DNA of 64,000 nucleotides, taken from Euryodendron excelsum. Taxonomy: Eukaryota > Streptophyta > Magnoliopsida > Ericales > Pentaphylacaceae. The notes beneath the pieces were generated by a model. It searched no databases. It was not told the DNA's origin and saw only the letters and a program-made list of their open reading frames with translations. Every line of letters starts with the position of its first letter. The first letter of the stretch is position 1. Where the stretch lies: positions 44,537,501-44,601,500 of the forward strand of contig CM065380.1 in NCBI GenBank assembly GCA_033060915.1, written 5' to 3'. The translations under genes and the position numbers were made by a program. Of the stretch, positions 45,774 to 58,110 are shown in pieces.

Positions 45774-46557
45774 CATAACCAGTAGCAAGGCTACCCCAGA
45801 CTGTATTACATAAATCGGTTAAACACATGTGCATTTATCATTTAAAAGATACATAATAACGGAAATAGTATTTACGAAATAGCATAAATAGAGTAATGTG
45901 TCATATATAGCAGAGCTGTGCCTAAACTTAAACATACCATAAAATGAGCCTATTGAAGGCCACCATAGTTATAATATCATAATATTATAAAACATTAGAG
46001 TCCAGCCCATATACACATTACATATCATAATGCCCGTGGGCTACAGTCCAAATATCCACGTAATGGGTTTCCCTCTAAGGCCTCCCAATTTGGTTATCTA
46101 AAAATATTTTTAGAAAACGTAAGTTGATGCTTAGTGAATAATAATGATGCATGAGTGTAAAATACTGTGGACTATCATTTCTATTTAATGTGTATGACAA
46201 TAGACGAACATTTATGCATATATGGTATCAACTTAGAAACGTATGAGCCTAAGCTTGAAAACATGTGGCATAGGTTTTTGTTTTAAAATATTTTATCATT
46301 TTTAAAAACATAATGTCGTAAAAGAGAGAGGCATGTCGTAGCATGATCTCGTAAAATATGACATAGCTTGTCATGAGCATAACATATCATAAACTTGTAA
46401 GAGTACATCCTAGCTTGTTGTATAACATTAGACACATTTATATCATTGTTCTCGAAAATGCATAAAGCTTAGATTTGAAAACATAGGTATTATAGTATCA
46501 TATTGAAACATTATATCATAAGCTTTTATAATAAAATGTTATAACATTTCGAACATA
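45774..46557 (-). mobile_element. Ty3/gypsy-type solo LTR in minus orientation, left (3') part
   Basis: It begins TGTCACGCCCC, the reverse of the GGGGCGTGACA end common to Tekay/Del-type LTRs. The repeated CGTAA / CATAAC / GCTTGTCAT words continue after the Tat insertion at 56400, so both parts belong to one LTR. The flank to the left is TTTGT. Confidence 0.6.
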
Positions 46558-46562
46558 GTATC

Positions 46563-47058
46563 TATGGGTCAAAATAAGGACGTCTAATACAACAGCTTAG
46601 GCCCCACTAAGAATATGCGGCCGGCCTAGTCTAGGAGAGGCCCAAACTCACCAATACCCAAATGAAGGCCCCAACTGTAGTAAATTTAGCCCAGATCTAG
46701 CAAGACCAAGTCGGTTGAGTATATGTAAGTCCATTCCTGAAAGGACTAGGACACTAAAAAAAATATCCAAAAGTGATTGATTGCTAGGAGGAGATCGAAT
46801 ATAATTCCCTACGGGATTATGGCATTCTGAATACTATAAATACCCCATATCACCAAGGTGTAAGGTATGTTCACTTGAGTTCTAACTCTCAATATTTTAT
46901 TCGATTCACTGGGATTAAACTTGCTAACTTAATCATCAAAGTGCCTTCGGCCCAAAGGGGGTCGAGTCATTCTCATATCTTCTTCTCTTGTAGATTGCTT
47001 GTGCTCGTCGAATCGGTTTGAGAAGTTCAACCAGGACTTGCTAAAAATTCCACTTACA
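46563..47058 (+). repeat. 5' LTR of the Tat-like element
   Basis: It starts TATGGGTCAAAA (first dinucleotide decayed from TG) and ends CCACTTACA. The TATA box ACTATAAATACCCC lies at about 46834. It is similar throughout to 55864-56394. Confidence 0.87.
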
Positions 47059-47091
47059 ATTGGCATCATCTGTGGAAAGGTCTACACAACG

Positions 47092-48745
47092 ATGAGTACC
47101 AACTCTTTCAGAGGAGGAGTTAATCCTACTAACAGGGAGTTAGAAGACAGCCACGATGTTCGCAGTTAAGACGACACTTACCAGTCAAGTCGACACGAAG
47201 ATTTAGTGCAAACTCCGAGAGGACGTCTGATCAGATCGGAGATACGAGTCCCTAGAGGCAACCAATGGCGAAGGAAGAAGGGTTTACAGCAGGATCCACA
47301 GTATGTCAGAAATCCAAATCACCAAAGGAGCTATCGTAGGAACTTGAATTCATTGCCTTCCAGTGGCCATGTTCCCAGCAATTTATCACCCAAAGCAACA
47401 GAGCGCGAACTCTGGCAGCGGGACGAAGAGATCGCCCACCTCGAGTTAATAGTTTAAGCTATGGGGGAAGCGACTGCCAGAAAAGATGGATGAATACCTA
47501 ATAGATCCCTAGATCGACACGGAAGGAGGAAGACAAATTCAAGAAACACGAGCCCCCCTGCCACAAGCGTAACTGGGAGCTATGCTTCCAATACTGGGCA
47601 TTGCACAGACCAAAAGGAAGATCGGTAACCTCAAAGAATCAGACACCAGCAAGAGATCCGGCAAGGGCCGAACCAGAGTAGCAGGATTGGGAAAAGTGGC
47701 TGAACGAGCGCTAGATAATAGGGACAAGCACCAGGAGTGGAGAACAGCCAAGGATATAGCCAAAAGAGCCCTTGACCAAATTGCTTTCACACCCTTTACA
47801 GAAGAAATTGAGTCCTGCTGACCTCCCAGAAAATTCACCCCACCAAAGTTTACTCCTTATGATGGGAAGGTAGATCCTATTACTCATGTTCGGCACTACA
47901 AACAAATGATGGCACAATGAAATGAGGATAAGTCCTTTATGTGTCGAGTTTTCGCATCAAGCCTAGGAGAGGTGGCCTTATGATGGTTCAAAAAACTGCA
48001 ATCCAGATCAATTTCAAGTTGGAGACAACTTGCTGAGCTATTCACCAACCGTTTCATAGCAAATGGTAAGCAACCTAAGGAGGTGGAGTACTTGTTGACC
48101 TTACAGAAAAAAGACGATAAGGGATTACGGGTGTATACAAGGTGATACTGGGAAGCTTACAATGAAATAGAGGACTGCAACGAGCAGCTAGCTATTGCAC
48201 AGTTCAAGATCAGCCTTCCTGGTGAGCACTAATTGAGGCAATCGCTCATGAAAAAACCAGTCACCCGAATACAAGACCTGATGCTAAGGATCGAATAGTA
48301 CGGACGGGTAGAGGAAGATGTTGTTCAGCTAATACAGGAAAAGATTAGTTACAAAATAGAGAAGAAAAATAGGCGTGAAAGCAAGAAGGCTAAACGCGAG
48401 GAGAATAATAACAATCAAGGGAAAAAGTCAACGGAAAGGGTCAACAAAGTCTTCAAGGACCTGATTTACAAGATTTTGCCTCAAATACGGGATAAACCCT
48501 TTTTCAAGTGGCCACCAAAGTTAGGAGGGGACCTTACTACCTGAGACTAGAGGAAGTTTTGCTCCTACCACGGGGAGAAGGGGCACCAAATGAAAAACTG
48601 CTGAAATCTCGAGAACCACTTGAAGGAATTGGTGAGGGCTGGTCATCTTGATCAGTACAATGATCAGTAGAAGACGAAGGGGGACGCCAAGCAAACAAGG
48701 CAAGAAGTCGTCCTGCAAAAGCAAACTAGAACAGAACTAGCTTGA
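47092..48745 (+). pseudogene. Tat-like gag
   Basis: It starts at ATG 47092 (MSTNSFRGG). The retrotransposon gag core at about 47824-48310 reads FTPPKFTPYDGKVDPITHV, SLGEVAL, ELFTNRFIANGKQPKE and LRVYTR, with Trp codons changed to stops at several points. A nucleocapsid-like motif C-x2-H-x4-H-x4-C lies at 48560-48601 (CSYHGEKGHQMKNC), followed by NLENHLKELVRAGHLDQY, a sequence seen in Tat-type gags. Many in-frame stops show it is dead. Confidence 0.85.
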
Positions 48746-51700
48746 GTAATCAACGTTTTCCATAGGTTGGCAAAATCGGCAACTATAGATCCTCATAGAT
48801 ATTGGGCCGAAATCTAGAAAACTGTACACCTCAAGAAGGTGATGCAGTTGGAAGCCCTAAGTAAAAAGGCTAAGGTCGACAGCATTGTTGAGGCCATAAC
48901 CTTCATTGATGATGGCTTGGTTAGAGTGTAATTGCTCCACAATGATGCGTTGGTGGTAACGCTGCGATTGAGGGATTGTGATGTCAAAAGGATGTTGGTT
49001 GATTAGGGGAGCTCCTCCGAAGTCATGCACTATGACCTTTTCAAAAAATTACAATTAAAGGATTCCGATCTCCAACCATCTTTGAACCCATTAATCCGAT
49101 TCAGCTTAGATCCAGTTTAGCCGTTGGGAAAACTAACAATCCTGGTAACTGTGGGAGGGATCACTATCCAGACAGAGTTCCTAGTGGTTAACGTGCCCTC
49201 CCCTTATAATGCTATCATGGGTTAGACACAGTTACACCTCATAAAGGCCATGCCATCTTCTTACCACCAACTGATCCGCTTCCCGACCCCAGGAGGAATA
49301 AGAGAGATAAGGAGAGACCAAGTGGTAGCTAAGCAGTGTTTCTTGACAGCATGCGCTGCGAATACAAAAGCGAGCAAGGTTCAAATGATGGAGCTCTACG
49401 AAGACACGCCTACGATTGATGATGTCAGGCTGTTACCAGAAAGCAAGGCTGTTAAGGACCTTAAGAAAGTTCATATAGATCGGCATGACGAGGAGAAGTT
49501 CTTCATCCTCGATACTTCTCTATCCAAGACTAAAGAGAAATCTTTGATTAATCTGCTGACAGATTACATCAAAATCTTCACTTGGACACCTTACGACATG
49601 CCGGGAATCGACCCATAAGTAGCTTGCTATAGACTTAACGTAGACCTGCAGAGTCAATATGTGGATGTAGTAATTGAAGAGGTTAATAGGCTTCTTAAAA
49701 CGGGGGCAATAAGGGAAGTCTACTACCCATACTGGCTCTCCAACACTGTGGTGGTGAAGAAGAAGAATGACAAGTGGAGAGTTTATGTTGACTTCACCAA
49801 CCTGAACAAAGTATGCCCTAAAGACCATTTCCCTCTTTCAAAGATTGACCAGCTTGTAGATGCAACAACTGGATTTGAAAGGATGAGTTTCCTAGATGCC
49901 TATCGCAAGTACCACCAGATCCCACTCCATGAAGAGGACCAAGAGAAAACTGCCTTTATAATCGCAAAGGGCATCTTCTGTTACAAAGTCATGCCCTTTG
50001 GTTTGAAGAACGCAGGCGCCACTTATAAAAAATTAGTCACCAAAATATTCAAGGAACACATCGGCAACACTGTCGAAGTATATATTGATGACATAGTGGT
50101 CAAAAGTGAGGTCGGCAAACTACATCTGAATAATCTAAAGGGAATGTTTGACATTCTCAAAAACTACAAGATGAGGTTGAATGCCTCTAAATGTGTCTTC
50201 GGGATAAGCTCTAAGAAATTTCTTAGATTTTTGGTCACGCACCGGGGGATTAAAGTAGATCCACATCAGATTAGTGACATCCAAAATATCCATGCCCTGA
50301 GGAACATCAGAGAAGTCCAAAAGTTAACTGGAATGGCAGCGACACTCAATTAGTTCATTAGCCAATCTTCAAATAAGTGCCGGCCATTTTTTTAACTTTT
50401 GAAAAAACAGGAGAAGTTCAACTGGAATCCTAATTATGACCAGGTTCTTACCGACTTGAAGAAATATCTGGCCCGGCCAGCACTACTTTCTATGCCGTTC
50501 AAACATGAAAAGCTTTTCCTTTACCTAGCAATATTTGAGCACGCAGTGAGCACCATCCTACTTTGTCAGCAAGATAGGTAGCAGAGGCCAGTTTATTATG
50601 TCAACAAAACTCTTTTGGGGACAGAAAGTAGATATCTACCATTGAAGAAACTGGCCCTAGCATTAGTAATGACATCACGTAAGTTAATACATTACTTTAG
50701 GACCCATACTATCAATGTCCTCATGGATCATCAGCTTAAGCCACTCCTTCGAAGAGTTGACTTCTCAGGCAGACTAGCGAAATGGGTAGTCGAGCTAGGA
50801 GATTTTGACACCAAATTTCAACCCAGATCGTCATTAAAAAGTCAGGTACTTGCTGATTTTATTGCTGAATTTTTTGTTGAACTGCCCTAGGATGCCAATC
50901 AGACAACTAATGTCGATCAACCAAATTGTGACCCCATTTGAAGTTATAGGAGATTGCTGATCATTGAAAGCTCTTCATTGACAAAGCATCTAGCGACAGG
51001 GGGCAGGATCAGGTATAGTCCTAATCACACCAGATGGCATGGCATTAGAGCAAGCTATAAAGCTGGAGTTTACTGCCTTAAATAACGAGTCAGAATATAA
51101 GGTTCTGTTAGCCGATCTGTACCGAGCTATAGAGCTTAAGATTGCTGAGATAGTCATCTACTCAGACTCCTAACTGGTGGTTAACCAGATCATGGGTGAA
51201 TATGCGGCAAAGAACGACAGGATGACACAATACCACGCAAAAGCAAGATACCTACTAAGCAAATTCAGCAAATATAAGCTCCATCAGATCAGCCATGATA
51301 ACAACACTCATGCCGATGCCTTGGCAACATTGGCGGTGGCCCTAAAGTTAGGATCAAAGAGAACAATTCACGTGGAGACACTGCCTAGCTTAAGCATATT
51401 TCAATAAGAAGTGCAAGCTCTGGCTATTGAGCAATTAGGGCCATCCTGGATGGACCCAATCATCTTCTATCTTGACAGGGATGAACTGTCAGACCAAAAT
51501 AATGAGGCCAGAAGAGTCAGGCACAAGTCATTAAAGTACTAGTTATCACCCGACAAGGAACTTTATAAAAGATCTTTCACTAGTCCCTATCTATATTGTG
51601 TCCACCTGGACAAAGTGCAGGGCAGCTTGTTCAAAATTCATAAAGGGATTTATGGGAGTCACATCTATGAAAGATCTCTAGCCCATTGAGCTATTTCACA

Positions 51701-52232
51701 AGGCTACTGATAGCCCTATGTGTAGAAAGATGCTGCCCAGTATGTGCTAAAGTATGAAAGTGCCAAAAGTTCTTGCTAATAATTCACCAGCTTGTCGAGG
51801 ACCTCACAACTATCACCAGCCTTTGACCTTTCGCACAATGGGGGCTGGAGATAGTCAGGCCACTGCCCCAAGCTCTAGGGAATAAAAGGTTCCTTATAGT
51901 GGCAATTGATTACTTCACCAAGTGGGTGGAAGCAAAGCCTTTGTCAACTATCAGAGAAATTGATGCTAAAAAGTTTGCATGGAGGAGCATTATCACCAGA
52001 TTCGGAATACCCTGTACACTGGTTTAAGATTACAACACCCAGTTTGATGGCAACATGTTTAGAGGATTCTACAATGAACTTAGGATCAGAAACTACTATT
52101 CAACGCTAGCCTATCCACAATGCAACAGGCTAGCCGAAATATTAAACAAGACTACATTGAAAGGGATAAAAAAGAGGCTGAAAAAAGCTAAGGGAAGATG
52201 GGTGGAAGAACTGTCCAATGTCCTATGGTCTT
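48746..52232 (+). pseudogene. Tat-like pol: protease, RT, RNase H, second RNase H, truncated integrase
   Basis: Protease active-site words VD-stop-GSSSEVM at 48998-49021 keep the Asp, but the next codon is TAG. The reverse transcriptase frame 49661-50353 is open for 230 codons with KKKNDKWRVYVDF, VMPFGLKNAG and the catalytic YIDD at 50081-50092. RNase H follows (50399-50890, VLADFIAEFF at its end). A second RNase H remnant at about 50960-51410 has YSDS, LVVNQIMGEY and THADALATLA, the extra domain that marks the Tat lineage. The integrase core from about 51890 (VAIDYFTKWVEAKPLS, RFGIPCTL) keeps the first Asp and the NRLAE Glu but has a damaged middle Asp region. It stops at 52232 inside VLWS, where the Athila-like LTR begins. 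Confidence 0.88.
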
Positions 52233-54590
52233 TGATTACACCCTAAAAGTATAATCATAAGCCCTTAATTTGTACTTTGTTAGACTTATATTGTAATTAA
52301 TTATCTTATTTTAGTTAGATATTTGTTTGAGTATGTTTTGTATGTGTTTTGTAGGTTATATAAGCTAATAAAGGCAAAAAGAAAGCAAAAATAATCAAAG
52401 CAGGTTCAAGGCAAATAATTTGTTTATGAAAATTCATACCTGTCTCGGTATTCTGGCCATAACAGTTTACTTCGATCTCTGATTGAGCTGATTTTTATGT
52501 CATTGGAAAGAAGACTTCAAGCTCTACAACTTTTTGTCTAATGTGCATCAGCTGAATCGAACTCTAAGGTGGCCAAATCAAGCTTTGAAATTTCTAGAGT
52601 TGAATAGTGATGAATAGTAATCGTCCGAATAGTTACTGTTCATGAACAGTACCCGTCCGGACGTGAACAGTACTGTCCGGACGGTTACTGTTCATCGTCC
52701 GGACGCACTTCAAACGGCCGTTATACGAGCCGTTCGGATGGTATTTGGATGGTTACTGTTCATCCAGAATACATTTTTTGCATTTGAAGCTGCATTTTTA
52801 GGGTTTTTTTGTTTAGTTTTTGAGTTAGTTAGGGTTAGTTTTGGAGCAAGGGGGCGGCAGGAGAAGCTCTCGAAGGTTAGTTTTTTTCCATTTTTCTTCA
52901 TTTTTAACTTAGATTTAGCTTTGTAATTGTAGTATAGTGTAGAAACTTATAATTTTCTTCATTGTATTGTATTTTCTTTCACTTTCTTGCACTTTCTTGC
53001 ATTTTCTCTCATTTTCCTTGTAACCAAACAATCTTATTATTGTAGTTAATTTTAGATTTAAATCTCTTTATGCTTCTCTTTCATTTTTACAAGCTTTTAT
53101 GATATACTCAAGTAGCTAGTAATTTAAATTGGGTTTAAATGTGAAAATCACCCAAATAATCCAAGGAATTTAATGGAGGTGTCACATGAATTAATTGCCA
53201 TATTTTCCTAGAATTCCAATTTCTAGTAATTAGATATGAAATTTTAGAAAACTTGAATTATTGACTAAGTTTGGAGATTTTGATCACCGAAATTGATGGT
53301 ATTAATTTAGGACCCTTGACTAGACAAAAACTCCACAATTTCTAGAAATTCATTCCCAACAATTGATTGAAGATGCCTTAGAAAACCTAGGTTATTAACT
53401 ATGTTTGGCTAATCAATGCACAAACCAAAAATTTGGTATTGACTAAGTTGAATCGATGGTATTAACCTTTGATTCCCCATCGAACATGTATCTTATTTCA
53501 ATTGCTTGAAAATAATCTGTTTTCAAAGCTAAATTCTCTAAATCAAACACACTTAAATATTGTGTTTGATTTAAGTTATAAACCCCATTGGAAACCTTGG
53601 ATGAAATTGAGTGATTGGATTATTTGGGCCCAATTTCCCTTTTAATAGCTTTAATTCTATTTTCATTTTGCTTTAATTTAATTGTCTAGTGTTAATTGTT
53701 TTTATTTTCATTACAATAGGTTAGTAATTCAAAACCCCCATCAAAAACCAAAACATTTTCGGTCTTTTTATTTTAGATCCAATTTTTCTCTTTAATTGTA
53801 ATTCGATCCTAGGTTAGGTTAGTGTGAGTTGAGTGTTAGAGCCTATATTGAGCTAGGTCCCTTGGAAGAAAACGATACTGGATCTTCCCGTTTATACTTC
53901 ATCGCGACCTCCGTACTCTTACGGGGTGCTAACTCCATTTGTAGAAATACCGCATTTGGGGGCGAGTCAAATTTTGGCGCCATTACCCGGGACCAAAGGC
54001 ACGAGGCAAGCACTACCGAGCTTTGGATTGAAGAGAAATTGGTGGATTGGGTCTCCATTCATCTACCACGACGAAGGAATCTTCGGCTTAGGCCATCGGT
54101 AACTTCGTTTCAATTTTTGTGTAAATACCATGTTAGATTTTCATTCTTTCTTTTTCTCTTTATTTTAGGCTTGTTTTGTTTATTTTGTATAGATTTTGTT
54201 TTATTTTAATAATTTGATTGGAGAATTGCTAGAGAAGAGTTAGGGATTGTGTATATTGCAAATTGGTGTTATATAACTTATAGAGATTGGAGGTTTGGTT
54301 GGATTGTACTTTGATTAAATTGGTGAAATTTTTATGTGGATATTGAAGGTTTGGATGGAACACTATTGAGCATTGTTGTGTATGATGTGTTGAGGCGCGG
54401 TGCGCTACTTTTGTTTGTGCATTTCATTATGTTTGGTGGTAGATTTTCACACCTTCCATCATCCAATATGTCTCTTAGGGAACACCTTAGAGCTAATGGC
54501 CAAAGGGAGCCTCCACGACCACCTCCCACTCTTGGGGGGTGTGACCAATTTAACCTTGGTAGGGGATATGAGAGCACATCTTCTTGAGGA
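52233..54590 (+). mobile_element. Athila-like Ty3/gypsy fragment: 5' LTR, primer site, leader and gag start
   Basis: The LTR spans 52233-53969 (TGATTACACCC to GGGGGCGAGTCA). A primer site TTGGCGCCATTACCCGGGA follows at 53974, near the Athila/Calypso type TTGGCGCCGTTGCCGGGGA. About 500 bp of leader leads to an ATG at 54468 (MSLREHLRANGQREPPRPP), probably the gag start. It then ends abruptly near 54590 against the Tat element's antisense ORF. No 3' LTR or second target duplication was found, so one deletion has probably removed the rest of this element together with the Tat integrase end. Confidence 0.7.
52630..52706. repeat. Palindrome cluster in the Athila-like LTR
   Basis: An 18-bp perfect palindrome, TACTGTTCATGAACAGTA, lies at 52634-52651. 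CGTCCGGACG lies at 52654-52663 and 52696-52705, with TGTCCGGACG at 52674-52683. ACTGTTCA words alternate with them. GC content is far above the surroundings. Confidence 0.85.
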
Positions 54591-55532
54591 AGGCTGCCAG
54601 ATTGCGGGGTTGTGGACGCTCCATACCACCTTCAGCAACAGGTAGTTGTAGTAGGACCAACAAAAAATCTTTAAGCTGGTGTAGGCCTCTTTCCACCTTC
54701 TGGGCAGCGATCACGTCAGCCGACACCCTGTAAGTTGCCGAGAAGAATTGGTACCAGATTGGATAACCTAGTAGTATGTGAGTAACCTGACCAATTTCTC
54801 TTAACTCGCCCTTAACTTTATATGCCCAAACTTGGTCGAGAGCGACAATGTCAACACTAACTAGCTCAATCTCCTTGTCTTTGACGCCGAAGTCAACTGG
54901 AAAAATGGAGACAGAATGTCAAAAATCAACAAGCACAAATACAAGTAAAGATTAAAGAAGAACCTGTTAGAGGAGGCTGGGATCTACCTATTTTCTTCGA
55001 GACTCTGGGGCATCTATCATTGGGAGAACCTCCTCTAGGATGTTCCCAAACTCCTATGGCCCGCTTACCCTCACAATAACGTCTTCAATCCCCTTCCCCG
55101 AACTAGGAAGGAACTGGACCAACCCTCTTGGCGCGTTTTAACTCGAAAATGGTACCTCTTTTGAGCTAACTTAGCTCCACTCAATTCTACACCCAAATAG
55201 CAATAATCAAACTCATAGATGCCTAAATTCTGGTTCAGACGCTTATTCAACTCAACTACTCCCATAACTATCCTATATCCGTTGGATTGGAGTTGGATAG
55301 GGGTGATTCCATAATGGTTTAGGACTGCAGTTAGGAAAGGGTGAATATGAAACCTAAGTCTACCCTCAACAATGGCGATTAAAAGGAAGGGAGTCCTATC
55401 CTCATTTTCAAATCAATTATCGTCCTTGGGCCCGATTAACCTAATATCTACCCATTCGGGGAAGTCGTATATATGCTTACAGGCCACAACAACGGCTTAA
55501 CTATCAAGCATACTCCTAAGCTTGTTCGCCAT
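54590..55532 (-). pseudogene. Antisense ORF of the Tat-like element (gypsy-type transposon domain), with an apparent intron
   Basis: Minus strand from the ATG at 55532 (MANKLRSML). Words RLRFHIHPFLTAVLNHYGIT and IQLQSNGYRIVMGVVELNK recall the plant 'putative gypsy type transposon' family (HPF...L...LTPN.WR...G pattern). Two stops and a frameshift at about 55090 follow, then a segment ending APESRRKI. A donor TAG|GTAGAT (GT at 54987-54986) and an acceptor TTTTTCCAG (AG at 54898-54897) join in phase 1 to a second exon, 54896 down to about 54590, open for about 98 codons (VDFGVKDKEIELVS, VWAYKVKGELREIG). Function is unknown. The second exon is cleaner than the sense-strand genes. Confidence 0.72.
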
Positions 55533-55863
55533 GAAAAATAGACAAAGGATCCTAGGGTTTTAGCTTGGGAGCAAGGAAAGAAAAACAAACGAGAAGGACT
55601 TACAGAGAGTTTTGCTTCTTTGTATGATGAGCAAAAGTAGAGTATCCAAAGTACCACCAAACCGTCGTTTTGTCCAGAAAGGTAGACCCTTCGTCTACAA
55701 AAAAGTGTGAAACAATGGCAAAAGAAATCAGGTTTTCCCAGCAGTCACATCTCATTAAATGACATTTAATGACTGCACCAGGAATGCGTTGTGTGCCATG
55801 TACCAATAGTTGTATAACACCAGCCCCAGCCCCCTTTCAAAAGGCACTAGAGCTAGGGGCAAT

Positions 55864-56394
55864 TGTGGGTCAAAATACGAAGGCCCAATACATTAGCTCG
55901 GGCCTAACTAAGAACATGCGGCCGGCTTGGTCCAAGAGAGGCCAAACTCACCAATACCCCGATGAAGGCCCCAACAGTGGTAAATTTAGCCCAAATCCAG
56001 TAAAGATCAAGTCGATTGAGTATATGTAAGTCCATTCCTGAAAGGACTAGGACACTTAACAAAATATCCAAAAATGATTGACTCTTAGGAGGAGATCAAA
56101 TACAATTCCCTATAGGATTATGGCATTCTGAATACTATAAATACCCTATGGGATTATGACATTCTGAATACTATAAATACCCCAAATCACCAAGGTGTAA
56201 GGTATGTTCACTTAAGTTCTAGCTCTCAACATTTTATTCAATTAATTAGGATTAAGCTTGCTAACTTAATCATGGAAGTGCCTTGGCCCAAAGGGGGTTG
56301 AGTCATTCTCATTGTCTTTTTCTCTTGCTGATTACTCGTGCTCCTCGAACCGGTTCTAGAAGTTCAACCAGGCCTTCCTAAAAATCCACCTACA
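55864..56394 (+). repeat. 3' LTR of the Tat-like element with duplicated TATA region
   Basis: It starts TGTGGGTCAAAA and ends CCACCTACA. A 36-bp block occurs twice (56111-56146 and 56147-56182), giving two copies of ACTATAAATACCC. The 5' LTR has one. Confidence 0.87.
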
Positions 56395-56639
56395 GTATCG
56401 TAAGAGTGAGATGCAAATCGTAACATAATCACGTATGGCATAACGTAGCTTGTCATAATCATACCATGGAATGGTATTGCAAGGCATATCATAATATCAT
56501 AAAGAGGAAAAATATGCCATGACATTAATACTTGTGGAAATATACGTAACTTGTCATGAAGTATTGAACAAACCATATTTCTCATTCTAGAATATACGTG
56601 TGTTATGTCTTTACATCAGAGCTAGGCTCCGCATTAGTA

Positions 56640-57140
56640 ATCTGAAAGGTCGCATATAGGGCTCTTTGGGCTCTTTAGGCCAACAAAGTAACCGTAAAGG
56701 TCACACATAAGGCTCTTTAGGCCAATATAGTAACCGTAAAGGTCACACATAAGGCTTTTTAGGCCAACTCATAGAACTACCTCACCCCAGTTAAAAGGTC
56801 ATTCCAGTTTATAATCCTTCATTTTATCCCACTTAAGAGGTCTTTTTGGTCTTAGGACATACGGCTCTTTAGGCCAATCATGAGAGTTAGGCTCAGCCAT
56901 TAAGAGCTACGCTCAATTCATTAGCAACATAGAGTGCTTTAGGCCAATCATGAGAGCATGACTCAATCATAAGAGCAACGCTCAGTTCATTAGTAGCATA
57001 GAGTGCTTTAGACCAATCATTAAGAGCTATGCTCAGTTCGTTAGCAACCATAAATGTCACACATACGCTTTTTAAGCCAATCATAAGAGTTAGGCTCAGT
57101 TATAGTAACTATAAAGGTTACACATAGGCTCTTTAAACCA
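56640..57140. repeat. Complex tandem repeats inside the minus-strand LTR
   Basis: GTAAAGGTCACACATAAGGCT and GCTCTTTAGGCCAA recur three to four times at 56640-56780. From 56870 to 57080, AGGCCAATCATGAGAG and GCTCAGTTCATTAGCA-like units of about 65-70 bp recur. Confidence 0.8.
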
Positions 57141-57954
57141 AGGGACGTCTCCCAGCACGATGATAAATTATTTCACGTTCCCTACTGTAGGACCATCGTT
57201 GCCTGTTTAGGGTTTTTCCGCGAAAGACCTAGAGTTGGCATTGTGCATTGGAAGACCTTGCATCTCTTTCATTTAAAGCATTCTAGTCTATGGGTTTTCA
57301 TTTCATAACATAAGTATAACTTGCGTGAATTTAAAAGTATGATATTTACAATTGAGCATAACCATTAATGTATCGAAATCATATGGAAAACATTACATGA
57401 AATGTAACTGGACTTAAAAGATTTGGAAAGTAATAGGGTTTTACTCATGGCATACTGCTACTCACCTCAATTCTCGAGATTAGGTCTAAACAGGAGTGTT
57501 CATACACATACAGTACATAGAAGCATCAAACACAAAGCCCCAATGTAAAGCAAGAATCATAAAAGTTGAGGTTTAAAACATTAATCACTTGACACTAGTT
57601 CATTCAATGTATCTCATTCTTATAAAAAACATGACACTACATTCTAGGTCAATTTTACTTGAAAATCTGCTTAAAGACCTTTAATTTGATAGGTCATAGG
57701 CCGAAAATATATTTCGAATGAAGAAGTTATGTCCCATGAAAAACAGACTAAAATTCTGAAGAATAATGTTGCTGACAAAAATTTTAGATTAACTTAAAAA
57801 TTCAATATCTCCCAGTCTATAACGAATTAGAGTACAAACATTATATGGGTACAAAGTCCATGAGTCTACTTTTCAATTTTTTAAATGGTGTATCAATCTG
57901 AGATTTCTAGAGTAAGTTATGCCCGTTTTACTAAACAATGTCTGACCTGTTAGG

Positions 57955-58110
57955 CATCAGTCGTTGGAACGACCAATCCACCGTTGGAACGATAGGCTAA
58001 ATAAGGCTTTGACTGTTGGAACAACCCTCACAACCATTGGAACGATAGGCAAAAGTGAAAAATGCAAGTCTCTAGCCATTCCAACTGTGTAATAGTCGTT
58101 CCAATGACCA
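57955..58110. repeat. GTTGGAACGA repeats in both orientations
   Basis: CGTTGGAACGA-like words occur at about 57961, 57981, 58013 and 58034, and in reverse (CGTTCCAATGA, CATTCCAACT) at about 58078-58106. The perfect part CGTTGGAACG is nearly self-complementary. Confidence 0.75.

Larger units (their letters stand above)
46563..56394 (+). mobile_element. Tat-like Ty3/gypsy LTR retrotransposon with antisense ORF, interrupted
   Basis: LTRs lie at 46563-47058 and 55864-56394, with target duplication GTATC at 46558-46562 and 56395-56399. Right after the 5' LTR comes TGGCATCATCTGTGG, a CpG-decayed form of the common TGGCGCCGTCTGTGG primer site. A purine-rich AGCTAGGGGCAAT tract precedes the 3' LTR. 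Gag, protease, reverse transcriptase, RNase H, a second RNase H and integrase follow in the Tat order. The integrase is then cut by an Athila-like LTR fragment. Between that and the 3' LTR lies an antisense ORF, a known habit of the Tat lineage. Stops and frameshifts make the copy inactive. Confidence 0.88.

Noticed and set aside
53829..54209. Plus-strand open frame of 126 codons
   Set aside because: It runs across the end of the Athila-like LTR and the primer site, where no protein is coded.
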